Shown here: piece by piece, positions 21,008 through 33,177 of the stretch
Numbering within the stretch: position 1 is the stretch's first letter
Layout of the letters: the number at the start of each line of letters is the position of its first letter
NCBI GenBank assembly: GCA_963682025.1
Contig: OY821517.1
Location: 341,606,196-341,670,195 of the forward strand
DNA: 64,000 nt
DNA from: Cordilura impudica
Taxonomy: Eukaryota > Arthropoda > Insecta > Diptera > Scathophagidae
Direction of reading: 5' to 3'
The notes under the pieces: model-generated
Databases searched by the model: none
What the model saw: the letters and a program-made list of their open reading frames with translations, nothing else
What the model was told of the DNA's origin: nothing
Translations under genes and position numbers: made by a program

Positions 21008-22921
21008 GATGTAGAATTATGATTCCGTCACTTGGAGCAGTCTTATTAGATTAGTTTTTTTTTTTTTTTTTTTTTGAGGATAATTTTAAAATGGAAGTTG
21101 ATGTTTTTGCCACGAAAACGTCTACAATTTTGGAACTTTTATATATGCAATTTGGAATAAAATTTAGAAATTGCATAAAATTTGGTTAAATAACTTACCC
21201 GTTTTGTTGAACACACTGTATACGCAACTGCAGATTTCTTGCCTTTACAAATTTTTCACAGATTTTTTCCTACATACAATTTTTTTTACATTATGATTTC
21301 ATATTTTCTTTTTGTTTTTATATTCATAACAAATAATATATTTTGAGTTCAAACAAGAGGTTATCTGACACTTGTCTTATATTTATTCTACTTTTTTGCA
21401 ATATTTCCGCTGCCATACTTGGCACCACTTTTTTGCGCTTGACCAATCCGCTCTATACACTTGTCAAACTCACCATTAGGGAATATTTGTTTGTATTTGT
21501 GATACGATGCTTGATGGAAAATCAAAAAATTTAGATTTTGTCGGTGACACACTTACAAAAAAATCTTTACTAATACCACCATAATGCTGGATGGTGAATT
21601 TGACAAGTGTATAGTGCCCTTTAGCTTAGCTAAAATAGTTCCAGTGGACGGTCAAGGAAACCTTTTTCCATGCTAAACTTCGCTTCAAGCTTCAGTTCGT
21701 GTCGTCGTGTAAATTTGGCAGCACTTACCTTTAAAGAATTGGCAATCAGTGCTAGCAACTCGTTTAAGTTGTTCAAGATTTTTCCTTATTTGTTCTTTAT
21801 TTCTCACATAGTATTTTATTGTAACAAAATGATAGAATCTGCCACAGAGAGCGAACTCTGCTTCATAAACAGGACGTTTGATAAAATACTAAATTTATTG
21901 AAGAATGCCATCCAAAATAAAAAAAATGTCAAATATTTGTTTTGCTTTTATAATCAGTGATGCCAATTCTATGGAAAAGCTAGTTTGTGCAAACTTAAAA
22001 CCGGCTATTACTAATAATATAGAGTACCACATTCATTGGAGAATACAACAAAAACAAAATTTCAACTATTTTTTGTTCTTCTATTCGGTGATACCAAGTT
22101 TGTACAGTAATCCTAAATCTATTAGCACTAATTTTATAGCCGAAATTAAATCAAAATTGAAAATAGAATAGCCTATAAAACTTTTGGCGAATTCTTGGCT
22201 GTGATTGTAACTTTTATAAGATCGTTAAAAATTGTTTTATCGCATTTTTATATTTTCAGACTCACTTTTATAAGCAGAAAATTAGAATTAAATACAACTA
22301 TTTTAATCGAACAAATAAATATATATTTGAGTGTATTATAAGTCGATTAATAAAATTGCTGGTCAGTATACATACCTAATTAATTAATTTTTATATACAA
22401 AATTAAAGCTACTAAAAAAATTATTGTAAACATCTGAACAAATTTTTTATCTTTGATTTAAATATGAAATTCTAATAGTGGCGTTTTCTCTTAATTGCAC
22501 CACATCGTTATGATCTACGAAAAGACCTGAGTTTACAACACTGTTTCTAATAAGAATTTTAGTTATTTAGTGTTGCTAGTAGTAGTGAGCAGGAAAAAAT
22601 GCCCAACATTATTCATAAAGGAAACGGAAGAAAGTCCTTTTACTGCCATTTGTCATAAAAGAAACATACTCTTTAATTTTGATAAAAACGAAAAATATTA
22701 AAAAACAACTATTTTTTTAATTCAAAAGTGTTTTTCAGTTCTTGTATAAACACCCAAAAAAAAAAAAAAAATATTTGTGTGATTAAAGTGGGTCAGTATA
22801 AATACATTATTTTTTTTTTGTTGGCTAAACATTCACAAATTTTTTTCTTTACTCATTACAGTTTTCATTAATTCGACATTATTTTTTCTGTGGTGGAGTT
22901 AATTGAACAAGTCATTTGTGA
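21008..22921. other. Intergenic region between the divergent Hcs and GDE1-like genes
   Basis: This holds the 5' untranslated and promoter sequence of both genes, but no core promoter element could be assigned. A poly-T tract lies at 21055-21075. Frames at 21670-21960 and 21905-22171 are open for 90 or so codons, but show no recognisable domain and no splice logic. An inverted repeat occurs at 21451-21615. Confidence 0.4.
21451..21615. repeat. Small inverted repeat (hairpin or MITE remnant)
   Basis: CTATACACTTGTCAAACTCACCAT at its left end is matched in inverted order, with one change, at about 21591-21615. The arms are about 24 bp and the loop about 115 bp. No target duplication was identified. 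Confidence 0.5.
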
Positions 22922-25900
22922 ATGAAGATTTTTACAATTTTGTGGTATTTCCTTAAAATGTTTTACCAACTTTTATGTTGTTCGTTTAGTTTTATAACTT
23001 TTCTGTTCAATGTGTTTTGGTTCATGTGTAATTTGGCCTCAGCCGGTATACCCTGGTTTACCGTACTCCTAGTGGTCATATGTGTGGCTTCGAAATTTGT
23101 CAAACTAAAAAGTCCAAATGAAAAACAGCTACTTAGGCTATTGGCTGTCAGCAGTCACGGTCTTTATCCGGAAGATTTGTCATTTTGGCCAATAGCCCAT
23201 CGTGGTGCTGGTTATGATGCTCCCGAAAATTCGAAGGCGGCCTTAAAAAAGGTGAGTGGCAACAAAAAAAAAAAAAAAATCTAAAACCATGACGTTATTT
23301 TTTTTTTTTTTTTGAGGGGGGTAGACAAGGTCTTATGCATGTGTATGGGTGTTTGTTTAATAAAGAGAGTAAAGAGTATGTGTTCAATGAGCATTGGGTG
23401 GTTGTTTTGATTAGCGGTAACTGTTGTTTTTCTCGAAATAATTTGCAGACAACAATAGTGGTGGTGGTTAAACAGATGTTTACTTAAGACTTCTACGATA
23501 AGTGCAATAATAAGTGAAGTTAAATAATCACAGTGGGGTGAAAAACTCGAAAATTTCTGTAAAATCAAATTCTGCATAAAATATCTCAATTAAAAGCTGT
23601 ATTAGGAACGTTGATCAGGAATGTAAAGATTTTTTTTTAATATTTAAGGTGGAAGTACAGAACAAACGTTTTGAAGTCGATCCTTTTTGAGCTTTTCAAT
23701 ATTTTTGCGCTTTCAACACGGCAAATGACAAACATTTTTATTTTTTTTCTATTAGATTTTCATTCATACTTTCATAAATTTATTTTGTTTTTATTGTATT
23801 TCACATTCACAAATAAACAACAACAGCTGATTAGCTGTCATGAAGTCTATAACGCTTGAACTAGTTGAAAGTTGGTGATTTTTTTACGGCATACGCTTTG
23901 TAAACTTGTTTATGTACCTCACTCTATGAAGATATACTACATCAACTATTTTGAAAGTAGTCCAAAAAGCGTTGAAAGCTTATTCTTTACTAAATATCCA
24001 AAAAGCGTTGAAAGCTTATTCTTTACTAAATATTCAGAACCTATATTTCTGACGGGCTTCCAAGGTCATTTCAAGATTTAAATAAAAGATTATTTAATTT
24101 CTTCTTTACCTTTTTAATTTTTTTTTATTCAATAGCTATCTACCACTATTAGTAGCCTACTCGATCCGTCACATAGTTTAAGCCGCTGCGCAAGTTTTTT
24201 CGATATCGAATGCGGAAATTCGGCCACAGTATTTAAATGTTTTAACAATATTTACAAAATATTAAAAAAAATATGTACATTAAAACATATCAAAATAAAA
24301 AAACTCACATTTCTCATTTATTACATTGACAGTGTATCACACGTGGCTACCGTAACGTATTAGTCGATGCCGGTTTAACTTCCTGTGGAAAAATTGTAGT
24401 TGTCAATCGTTTGACATTAGAAAAAGCTGGTCTATCTGGTAGTATTGCAGTTCACACACTAGAATCATTGAAGAAAATTAATATTGCCGAATTACATCCA
24501 ATGGGGTAAGTCAATTTGCCGCAATGTTAATTAGCACGACTTGAGCAATTTATTTCAATATTTACGCAGTAAACATTTTGAGGCTGAATATATGCTCACT
24601 TTAAAAGAACTACTTGATTTCTTGGAAGACCAACGACTCACCGTATTTCTATACATATCCGATAATAGCTCACAAATGTTGGAATGTTTAAAAACAACAA
24701 TTAAAGAGAATCCTTTATTTATACAACGCATTATTTTAATAAGCAAATCACCAATAACAATTTATCAGGTAATTGAAAAAAAAAACAAATATATATAATT
24801 TTTAAAAATATTTAGGCCGTATCACAATCTTTTGAGAGGTATATTTTGTAAATTAGTTTCTAACGGCAATGTTTTTAAATTTTTAACACAATAATTGGAC
24901 CCCAAGTATGTACATAATGTTGATATGTAATCGCAGTAAAAAGTTTTTTTTAATGTTACTATGTTTAACCCTTTGAAGACTGATTTTTTTTTCCAATTCC
25001 TACGTTTAAGCCTCTGAAGACTGGGATCTAATCGTCGCATTTGTTATCGAAATTTTTAGATCGAAATATTTTTAATTTTCCAAAATAAAATAGTAAGAAT
25101 AATTTTACTCTGTCAAAGTTAACGAGTTATGGCTCCTGGTTAAGAGTAAAAGTGAAATGAGGTCCTTTTTAAACAATAAACTTAAATATGAAATTTTGAT
25201 TAATTTTACTCGATATCAAATGCGGCGATTAGCCCCTGAACTTTAACCGCCTATCGAATCAACATTTCTTAAGAAGTGTCGTCAAATTTTTTTTTACAAT
25301 TCCTAATATAAAAAAATCAATGGGGCATACAGTGAGTGACAATACAATGGAAACTTTTAACAAAATATATTTCTGACGACTTGAAAGGTCAATACCAAGA
25401 AATTGAATCATAAAATTAATAACTCTTTTATTAATTTAATTTTTATACCCTATACCACTATGTGGTTTGGGTATAATGACTTTGTGCTGCTGTTTGTAAC
25501 AATCAAAAATATTTGACATAGCCCCATCTTTAATTATACCGATCGAATCAGAATCACTTTCTGAGTTGATTTAACAATGTCCGTCCGTCCGTCCGTCTGT
25601 GTGTCCATGTAAAGCTTGTAATCAAACTGCAGGTCCCAAATATGAATATATTTTGACGAAATTTGGTATATAAGCTTTTATCGGCCATGGCCAATGAAAT
25701 TGGTGAGAATCGGTCCATGTTCAGACCTAGCCCCCATACAAATTACCCATATGAAATCGACATAAATTGCCATAAGATCCAAATTGTCATATAGATCTTA
25801 CTCAAATTGGGTTTGTATGCGTTCATTACATCCACTAATGAGTAGTCCAAAAATGATCCCTTTGACCCCATATAGAGCTGCTTCCCGATCTTCACTTAAA

Positions 25901-28900
25901 TCTATTAAAAAACAAAAATATTGCACTGATTCTTCTCAAATTTTGTTTGTACATATTTTTACAAAATACAAGAGACTTTACCAAACATGATCAGGATCGG
26001 TCCATTTTTGGACCTAGTCTCTTTATAGATATAGCATCCGATATGAACTTTTTCATATCTGCAGCCAAAAAAATTAATAAAAATCCCACTCAAATTTGGT
26101 TTTTGCTTATTTTCAATGTCCAGTTAGTTGGGCCTAAGAGATAGGGTTTCTAAACGCATGGTATAGGGTATCGTATAGTCGGTCTAGACCGACTATAATT
26201 TTCTTACTTGTTTTTTTTATATTTTATTTATTTAAAAAGAAAAAATATTAAAATAAAAAACTTAACTTCAGAAAAAAAAAACAAATCTTAAAAGTTTTAA
26301 TTTTTACGCTGTTGACAAACATTGGAAACCTTCACTAATGTATCCAATATTTCAAACCTTTTTCTCTATTTTTGTTTTCAATATTTTGTTGGGTATCCAT
26401 TATTTTTTAGTACTGCTTCACAACAGCGAGGCATGATGTCTATTAAATTGTTTATGATATCCATTGAAATTTTTTATCACTCTGAATTAACTATCTCTAT
26501 AAGATCTTTCTTTTTTGTGTAATTTCGTGTCCGTTTTTTTGATATATGGGATTGTACTCTGGTGATTGGGCTGGTCATTCCAAAACACTAACCACATTAG
26601 ATTGTAACCACTCGATTACAATGTTAAAGGTGCGTTTTGGGTCATTGTTATGTTTGAAGTCCAGCCCAGGCCGCACAATTTCCTCCGTGTATGGATACAT
26701 TACGTCATTTAGGATTTACCTGTATCCAATTTCAGTTAAAGTATCTTTTACTACATGAATTGGATCCATTCCTTGGCCCAAAAATCAACCCCGTATCAAA
26801 ATATTCCCACCAAACTTAACAGTTTTATTTTTAGTTTATTTCCTTTGGTCATTCTAAACACGTTCTTCCATTACGGACTCTTAAATTAAACTTGGACTCG
26901 AATGAAAAGAGAACAATATTCCAATTACGCCCTAGCCAGTTTTTCTTTGTTATCAGTGGTATCACAGGAAGATAACCAAGATCAGCCTCAATTGCTCGTC
27001 GGGAAACAGTTCAAGCACATTATTTAGTTTCAGATTTTTAATGACCTTCTTAGATAGCATTTTTGGACATTGTTTAAACTCTTGCTATTAAATTATCCTG
27101 TCATTAACTCGTTTTACGGAGTCTGCCACCTAAATGTTGAGGTCGTCCTCTTTCACGATATTTCTTGATAATTTCTGAAATTATAGATTTATTCATAGAA
27201 TATTTCTCATAATTATTTTTTTTTTTATTTAAGACCAGCAGTAAAATCATCGAATATTCTGGTTTTAAACGCTCCAAAAAACTTTATTCTTGAAATTATT
27301 TTATAATAATTAATTATAAGATTAAAACATTGAAAAATACAATTGTATTTAAAAAACAGTTTAAACAAAACTTCAGAAACTATAAATATTTAAATAACTG
27401 TTAAGATTTTATACATTTTGTTTCACATCATCTTCTATTTTTATTGTTTTAATCAACTCTGGTACATAAGTTTAAAAGTTTCCATTGTATTGGCATCACA
27501 AAAAAATTTTTTTTCGTTTTATTTTTTTAATTGAATTTATTGTAACAAATTTGTTATCTTTCGATAGAGAACACACTAAGGAGTGATTTGGAAAAAAAAA
27601 AACAGAATTTTGTAAAAGTTTCCAATGTATTGTCGCCTATGTCTAATATGTCGAAATTAAATTTAAAGAAAAAAACATACATAGAAAAGCAGGAAGATGT
27701 AAATGTGGCATTTCAGGGAGGGCAAAAGACAACGAAAAATTGTTGAAATTGTTGCATTAAGTCCTTCAACAGTCCAGCACATCATTGAAAGATTTCTCCA
27801 CGAAAATAGAATCGAAAATAAAAGTAGATCTGTACCCAATAAGATTTATAATGATGTAGATAAGCAGTGGATCGTAAGCCAGGTTAAGGAAAAACCCTAT
27901 ATTAGTGCTCTAAAGTTGCCAGTTGAAGCTGCAAAGTACTTAGGTAAGGCTGGCAATCCGAAGACTATCCGAAGACTATTCGAAACAAGTCAATGCCACA
28001 AAAAGCAGCGTAGAATAGTTTTCTCGAGAACATATAAACAAATATATTTCTTTTTGGAACTCGATTATTTTCGCTTATGAAAGCAAATGTATCCTATTTA
28101 GATCAGATGGCAAGTCCTATGTTTGCGAAGTGCGGTTAAATACGTTGTTGGCCACTTAAAGGTGTGAGGCTGCATGTCGTACTCAGAAGTCTGAAATTTG
28201 ACTTTTATTGAAGGAAATATGGACAACAAAATGTATCTTGATCTACTGAAAGATAATCTACTACAAAGTGGGAAGAAACTTGGCATACATCAGCAATTGT
28301 GAAGAATAAGCTGATTTGGAACTGACCTCATGTTGTACAAACACCTGCTCACAGTCCAGACCTTAACGTCATAGAGAATCTGTGGTCGGAGCTTGAAAAG
28401 AAAATTCGAAATCACAATCTTGTGCTACTTGAGGAATGGGGTAAAATTAGTGCTGATTATACAAAAGTATTGGTAGAATCTATGAAACCCCGACTAAAAG
28501 CTGTCCTAGATCAAAAAGGATACCTTACTAAGAATAAGGTGTAATTTTAAATTAAAAAAAATAAAATATCGCATTTCATTTATACTTTTTTGAAGTGTAT
28601 TTTTTTTTATATGTTCTGAGTTAACACCGCCCGCTGTACTATAAATAGTACACAACTTCAAGTTGAAATAAAAGCTATCTAATACAGTTTTTCACTCTTA
28701 CAACGCTTTTTACCTGTCAATAAGAGTACATGCAATAACCATTTTTCGTGTTAGCGACTTATTTCGTGCTGCCGAGTGAGTGCTTATTTAGTTTATTGTA
28801 CATGATTTGACTTTGAAAAGCGTTAAAAAGCATTAATATTGCTCGATATCAGATTCTAATAAAAACTACATAAAACGGTTTAGTTCGTATAGAGTTGTTC

Positions 28901-31767
28901 ATGCTGCAATATATAAAAAGCGGCTGTACTTAGTACATTGGGCGCTTGAGGTAAATTAAACTAGCAAAGTGAAGACATTTTAGTTTTTGTACTGTGCTTT
29001 AGAGTTGAAGTTTGTTTGTTTTTCTTTCAAATAGCGATCTTATATAAATATTATTAACTAAAAATAAAACTTCGAAAGTATAAAATGGCGAACCGATATG
29101 ACACTTACGATGTATTTATGCAGACACCCAATCCAGGTGTTATCACCGATGAAGAGGAAGGGGGAGACGACGAACTGTATGGAATATGATGAGATATTCC
29201 CGGTAATATAGAAGTTAGTACTCACAGACATACCACTACCATTGAAGATCAATGGAGTAGCGATGATGATGAAACCCGCAACACAATCGCGTCCTATACT
29301 TCACGGAATGTGCCAAAGAGAAAAAGAATTGAAATGAGTGCGGCGTCTCCAACTTGCAGAAAATGTGCCCCTTTTTATTCAGTTTTTCCATCTACTCCAG
29401 ATCAAAAATATATTGATTAACGACAAACCAATGTTTCAGAAATCGTACATGATATGGCCTCATTGAAAGTCTTTGAGCATATTTTTGACAATGAAGTGCT
29501 AGATCTTATCGCAACGCTACTGAAACCTTGCACGAAAATAGAACTAAGTGGTGTGCATTGATTTCATCGAAAAGGGCTTGATACGACCATAGCTTTGAAA
29601 AGATAAACGAAATTCTTATGGTTAGATGGAAAGATAATAATGTTTGCACACATGGAATAAATTTCGACACTTTAGAGCCTATTGGGAAAATTAAAAGATG
29701 GTGTTCTAGAATGAAACAAACAGTTGATGTAGACGTACCTCACGTTTTCCAAAGTTATAATAAAGGCATGGTAATGGTAGATAAAATCGAAATGTACCGA
29801 ATTGCAGTAAAGGAAAGAAGTTGTGGTGGGTATTGTTTACTTACGTAGTGGAGATGACTATTCCAAATACATGGAGATTATACTGCATTACAAACCCTGA
29901 TGATCATGTTGATCAGTTATGGTTTCGCAGACATATATCATGCACATATCTGAGCGACAATAAGGACAATATGTGAAGGCAAACGTCCTCTGAAATTGAT
30001 GGAGAAGACAGAAAAACAATGGTCACAACCCGAAAAGAATGCCAAACCAACTTTGATGTGTTATGCGCTCAAATCGACTTAAAATATCATGTGATAAGTG
30101 CCCGAAAATGCTATGTTTGTACTAAGTTTGGTACACCTCTAAAACAACAATTTTGAATATATTTTTTCTTTTTTTTTTCTTTTATAGTATTTCAAGAGAA
30201 CTGTTTTAATACTGATATTAAGAATTGAGCTATTAAAATTGTTCATGGTTTTCATTTGGGGTTTAATGGGTTAAGAGCAACCTTATCTTATATATCAATC
30301 GAAATTCCTTGCGTGTTCTTTTTATACCCACCAAACCAATGTGCAGAAGGTAAATATCGGTTTGTCATTCCGTTTGTAACGCATCGAAAAATACATTTGC
30401 GACCCCATAAAGTATATATATTTTTGATCCTTATAACAACTTGAGTAGATATAACGATGTCCGTCTGTCTATTGAATTCACGCTCATTTAGAAAATAAAC
30501 CATTTACCTGGGCAAAGTTATGATAATATTGCTTTTCGTTATTTCGAGCAGGTTGGTATTGAAAATGGGGTAAATCGGGCATCATTGTGTCGATATATGT
30601 CCAAAAAGATGAAGAACCTCTAAAAAATGTTAAAAAATTCAGTGTTTGGTTGCAATAATTTAGTATTAAGTGTATCAAATTATCAAATTGTTGCTAGTGC
30701 AATATGTCCAGATATTAATGTAATTAGTTCTTAAATTCTATGACTGCATCAAATAAGCTTTGACGTAAAAAACCTCTTAAAGATTTTAACTTGATATAAT
30801 ATTAAGTAAACCGAACTTAAGATTCAAAGAATATTGTTGGAATTCAGTCAATTTCAAAATCTATCTCGAAAATTGTAGATCTCTAATAACAAAAACAAAT
30901 AAGATATTAGTCTCAATTTTATAAAATATAAATATCCGAATTTTCTTCGAGAAAACTTGAGATGTTTATTCGATATATTTCGAAAACTAAAGGAGACTCT
31001 GAAAAACTAACTCTATTGTTGGATTCTTTTGCTCAAATCAATTAATTTGTTATCGCTAATAGCGTTTCAATTAATTTCAATACTGAATTAAAAAAAAATA
31101 ATAAAAAAAAAATAGTAATAATAAAAAAAGTCAGCAGCTCGAATTTTAATTTTACGTTCAGTAGATTCCGCAATTTAGACATATTATTTTCAGCATTTAC
31201 ATATACATATATATTATATCACTATTTTCAGCGGTTAACCTGAAAGCGTATGATTAACCTGAAAGATATGATGTCCTCAAAAATTTTATTGATTTACATA
31301 CTTGTTTTTATAAAATATTTTGAGCATTCGTTAACTTGAAGAACTATAATCTTCTTTTTATTTTCGTAACAGCTACGTAAACTATATCCCGAATTAATAT
31401 GTGGCCTATGGACTGAAAAATCGCTGGCTTTACCTTTACTCAAAGCTTCAACACTGATTACCTCAATATATGGTGCATTCTTTCGTAACATTATCTCACC
31501 AGTTATCGGCATTAGTGTGGTTTTTGTTTCTAAAGAAGAATTTAATTTGTAAGTAAATTAAGACAAAAAAATTAATTGAACAATGAAAATTTATTAAATT
31601 TATTTATTATTAGACACATTGCTGAATTGTGGCGTAATGTGGGCGTAAGACCGATTGTTTACAATGTTAATTCGCCGAACGAAAAACGTTACTTCCAAAA
31701 AACTATGAAGACCCAATATTTGACCGACTCTCTACGATCCGAACCTCATTTATTAATGAAAGCTTAA
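22922..31767 (+). CDS. GDE1-like glycerophosphodiester phosphodiesterase family protein, probable pseudoenzyme
   Basis: Exons 22922-23251, 24333-24505, 24570-24768, 31373-31548 and 31614-31767 join in frame to 343 codons plus stop. The N-terminus has two hydrophobic segments (about residues 3-38 and 43-58), then [20 protein letters not shown], the GDPD signature with its first His and Arg. The C-terminal half ([47 protein letters not shown]) follows the GDE1 pattern, and the length is close to human GDE1. GDE1 hydrolyses glycerophosphodiesters such as glycerophospho-N-acylethanolamines at membranes. Gapless comparison with the GDE1 pattern shows VELD replaced by VLVD, the second catalytic His-Asp replaced by NR, and FDVK replaced by LYIS. 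Catalysis is therefore doubtful. Intron 3 is 6.6 kb and full of transposons. Confidence 0.88.
23252..24332. other. First intron of the GDE1-like gene
   Basis: AT-rich intron with a poly-T tract at 23298-23314 and the 36-bp tandem duplication at 23961-24032. At about 24199 there is a half-copy of the CGATATCGAATGCGG end of the MITE family found at 32946. No coding sequence was found. Confidence 0.4.
23961..24032. repeat. Perfect 36-bp tandem duplication
   Basis: The unit starts TCCAAAAAGCGTTGAAAGC and is repeated head to tail without a mismatch. It lies inside intron 1 of the GDE1-like gene and is probably a recent slippage or duplication event. Confidence 0.9.
24769..25329. other. Start of intron 3 of the GDE1-like gene
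   Basis: AT-rich sequence with a diverged MITE relative at 25021-25236 and no gene. Confidence 0.4.
25021..25236. repeat. Diverged copy of the GGGGCC-ended MITE
   Basis: One end reads GGGATCTAATCGTCGCATTTG. The other, in complement, reads GGGGCTAATCGCCGCATTTG and then GATATCGAG. The ends and the internal TTAACCAG..GGCCATAA-like segment match the intact MITE at 32946-33177 in opposite orientation. Confidence 0.6.
25330..27640 (-). mobile_element. Tc1-like transposon copy 1, defective
   Basis: The left end CAGTGAGTGACAATACAATG has its complement in AAGTTTCCAATGTATTGTC at about 27615-27635, and a similar internal motif lies at about 27469. On the minus strand, transposase fragments include [14 protein letters not shown] near 27150 (second half of the helix-turn-helix region) and [14 protein letters not shown] near 26560-26590 (the conserved WPAQSPD-NPIE of the Tc1 DDE domain). 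Many stops and frameshifts break the frame. A family A repeat is inserted at 25444-26212. A sister copy is at 36195-43420. Confidence 0.75.
25444..26212 (-). repeat. Family A repeat, copy 3
   Basis: Inverse orientation relative to copies 1 and 2: it begins TATACCCTATACCACTATG and ends with the palindrome followed by AATTTTCTTACTTG. It contains a CCGT run near 25581-25596. It is inserted in the Tc1-like copy 1. Confidence 0.75.
27690..28548 (+). pseudogene. Second, unrelated Tc1-like transposase remnant
   Basis: The plus-strand frame at 27703-28080 has [20 protein letters not shown], a helix-turn-helix, and later [19 protein letters not shown]. At about 28325-28545 in another frame lie [20 protein letters not shown] (the end of the DDE domain) and [13 protein letters not shown] before a stop. 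The middle of the catalytic domain is scrambled. The sequence differs from the neighbouring Tc1-like copy 1, so this is a separate family. Confidence 0.8.
28621..30274 (+). mobile_element. piggyBac-like element, decayed
   Basis: Candidate ends are TTAACACCGCCCGC at 28621 and ATGGGTTAA ending at 30274, consistent with TTAA targeting. Subterminal TGTACTATAAATAGTACA and related TGTACTTAGTACA palindromes lie near the left end, and GTACTAAGTTTGGTAC lies near the right. The transposase pseudogene starts with [16 protein letters not shown] at 29085, is stopped near 29187 and continues in other frames with [18 protein letters not shown]. It goes on with [20 protein letters not shown] and [20 protein letters not shown], which are piggyBac hallmarks, then [19 protein letters not shown]. 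The element boundaries are less certain than the gene identity. Confidence 0.75.
30319..30680. repeat. DINE-1/mini-me-like fragment (family B)
   Basis: It opens with TTTATACCCACCA and contains GTTTGTCATTCCGTTTGTAA, ACCCCATAAAGTATATATAT and CGATGTCCGTCTGTCTATTG, the classic order of this Dipteran repeat. It ends with GAGCAGGTTGGTATTGAAAA and CATCATTGTGTCGATATATG. The hairpin end is missing. A related fragment lies at 42560-42965. Confidence 0.7.
30681..31372. other. End of intron 3 of the GDE1-like gene
   Basis: AT-rich, with short A and T homopolymers. It ends in a good acceptor (TTTTTATTTTCGTAACAG). No gene was recognised. Confidence 0.4.
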
Positions 31768-32945
31768 GGCGTTATCTTATTTGTAAGGCTTAAAATGATG
31801 TCAAACAAAACAAAAACAACAACGCATTTAAACTTAAGTTTAGTTATACCTATACTACAACAAACAAACAAAAAAAACTTTCAACGATTATCACAATTTG
31901 ATATTTTTTTTACTACTTTTCGTTTAACTTTACAATATCAAGGGCTTATATTCAAAAAGTGCTATCTACATTTGACAGCAATATTAATTTTTGATTTCAA
32001 ACTGTCCTCTGATATAACTGTCAAATATAATATTAATTTTGACATCATTCATGATTATTACGACTATTTCTTAATAGATATTTTGGTAAATCAATCGACA
32101 AATACTTTCAGATCTTATTTATAAATTAGTTTTTTACGCTCTCTTTAAAATAATTATTAATGCAGATAGCACTTTTTGAATATAAGCCCTCGATATATTG
32201 TTTTACGATATACTCGAAACGTCCTTAAGTTTTTTTTATGTATGTATTTCATATTTCTCTACATTTTATAGTATTACCAACCAAACAAAGAGCTTAACTT
32301 AAGCAAAAAGTCTTTCATTATTATTTTTAAAGTTTTCCTTATTTTGTTTTGTTTTTTTATATGGCTACTATTTTATTTTTTAATGCCATTTTTGTTTATT
32401 ATTGTTATTTTTGTTGTGTTTAATTTTTATCATATTTTTTTTTTAAGTATACATCACGCTCAAATTTTCGTAATTGTCTGTCTTGCACAAATTATTATTT
32501 TTTTTCGTATAATTTTTATACATGTTTGTAAATTTTCATAATCCTATTTTTATAAGTCTAGTGTATAAGCGCGTCTTTTTTATTATTATAATTTTTTTTA
32601 TACAACCCAACCAAAAACCATAAAAGGTGACTACATATATAGAAATTTTAATTTTTTTATTCTAAACATTAAGATAAAACTTAAAGAAGACACATACAAA
32701 TTAAACTGTATCTTGAAATATACCAAAAAAAAGCGAATAAAAATTATAAAAATATTAAAAGAAACAGATTTATATTTAATTTTTTTAATTGGTAAAAAGA
32801 AATGTTTTTTGATTAATTTCTTGACACATGCAGACCGCTATAAGACCGACATTTGGTCATATTAAGTTCAAGTTTTTACTTTTTAGGCTGAATTTCTGGG
32901 ATTTCAGATAAACTAAGATAAAGCGAAATGTTTTTTGATTAATCT
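31768..32945. other. 3' flank of the GDE1-like gene
   Basis: This is likely 3' untranslated region and downstream DNA. Possible AATAAA signals occur, for example near 32734. T-rich frames at 31795-32124 and 32344-32541 are low complexity and are not supported as genes. Confidence 0.4.
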
Positions 32946-33177
32946 GGGGCCAAATCACCGCATTCGATATCGAGTAAAATCAATCGAAATTCCATATTTT
33001 GGTTTAATATTTGAAGAAGACGGACAAACACTCGACCACGATTCGCTTTCTTTCTTAACCAGAGGCCATAATTCTTCAACTGTGAGAAAGACAAATTGTT
33101 CTTAACATTTTATTTTGGGAAATAAAAAAATGATTTCTATCGAAAAATTTCGATAACGAATGCGGTGATTTGGCCCC
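32946..33177. mobile_element. Short MITE with near-perfect GGGGCC terminal repeats
   Basis: The left end GGGGCCAAATCACCGCATTCG is matched in inverted order by the right end (CGAATGCGGTGATTTGGCCCC). The element is 232 bp with no coding capacity. A diverged copy is at 25021-25236 and a half-end occurs at about 24199. A target duplication could not be fixed. Confidence 0.8.

Noticed and set aside
21670..22171. Possible small gene between Hcs and the GDE1-like gene
   Set aside because: Two overlapping frames of about 90 codons show no recognisable motif and no coherent splicing. They lie in AT-rich DNA near an inverted repeat.
32344..32541. Hydrophobic 65-codon frame as a membrane peptide
   Set aside because: The T-rich low-complexity DNA downstream of the GDE1-like gene yields Phe/Ile-rich translations by chance.
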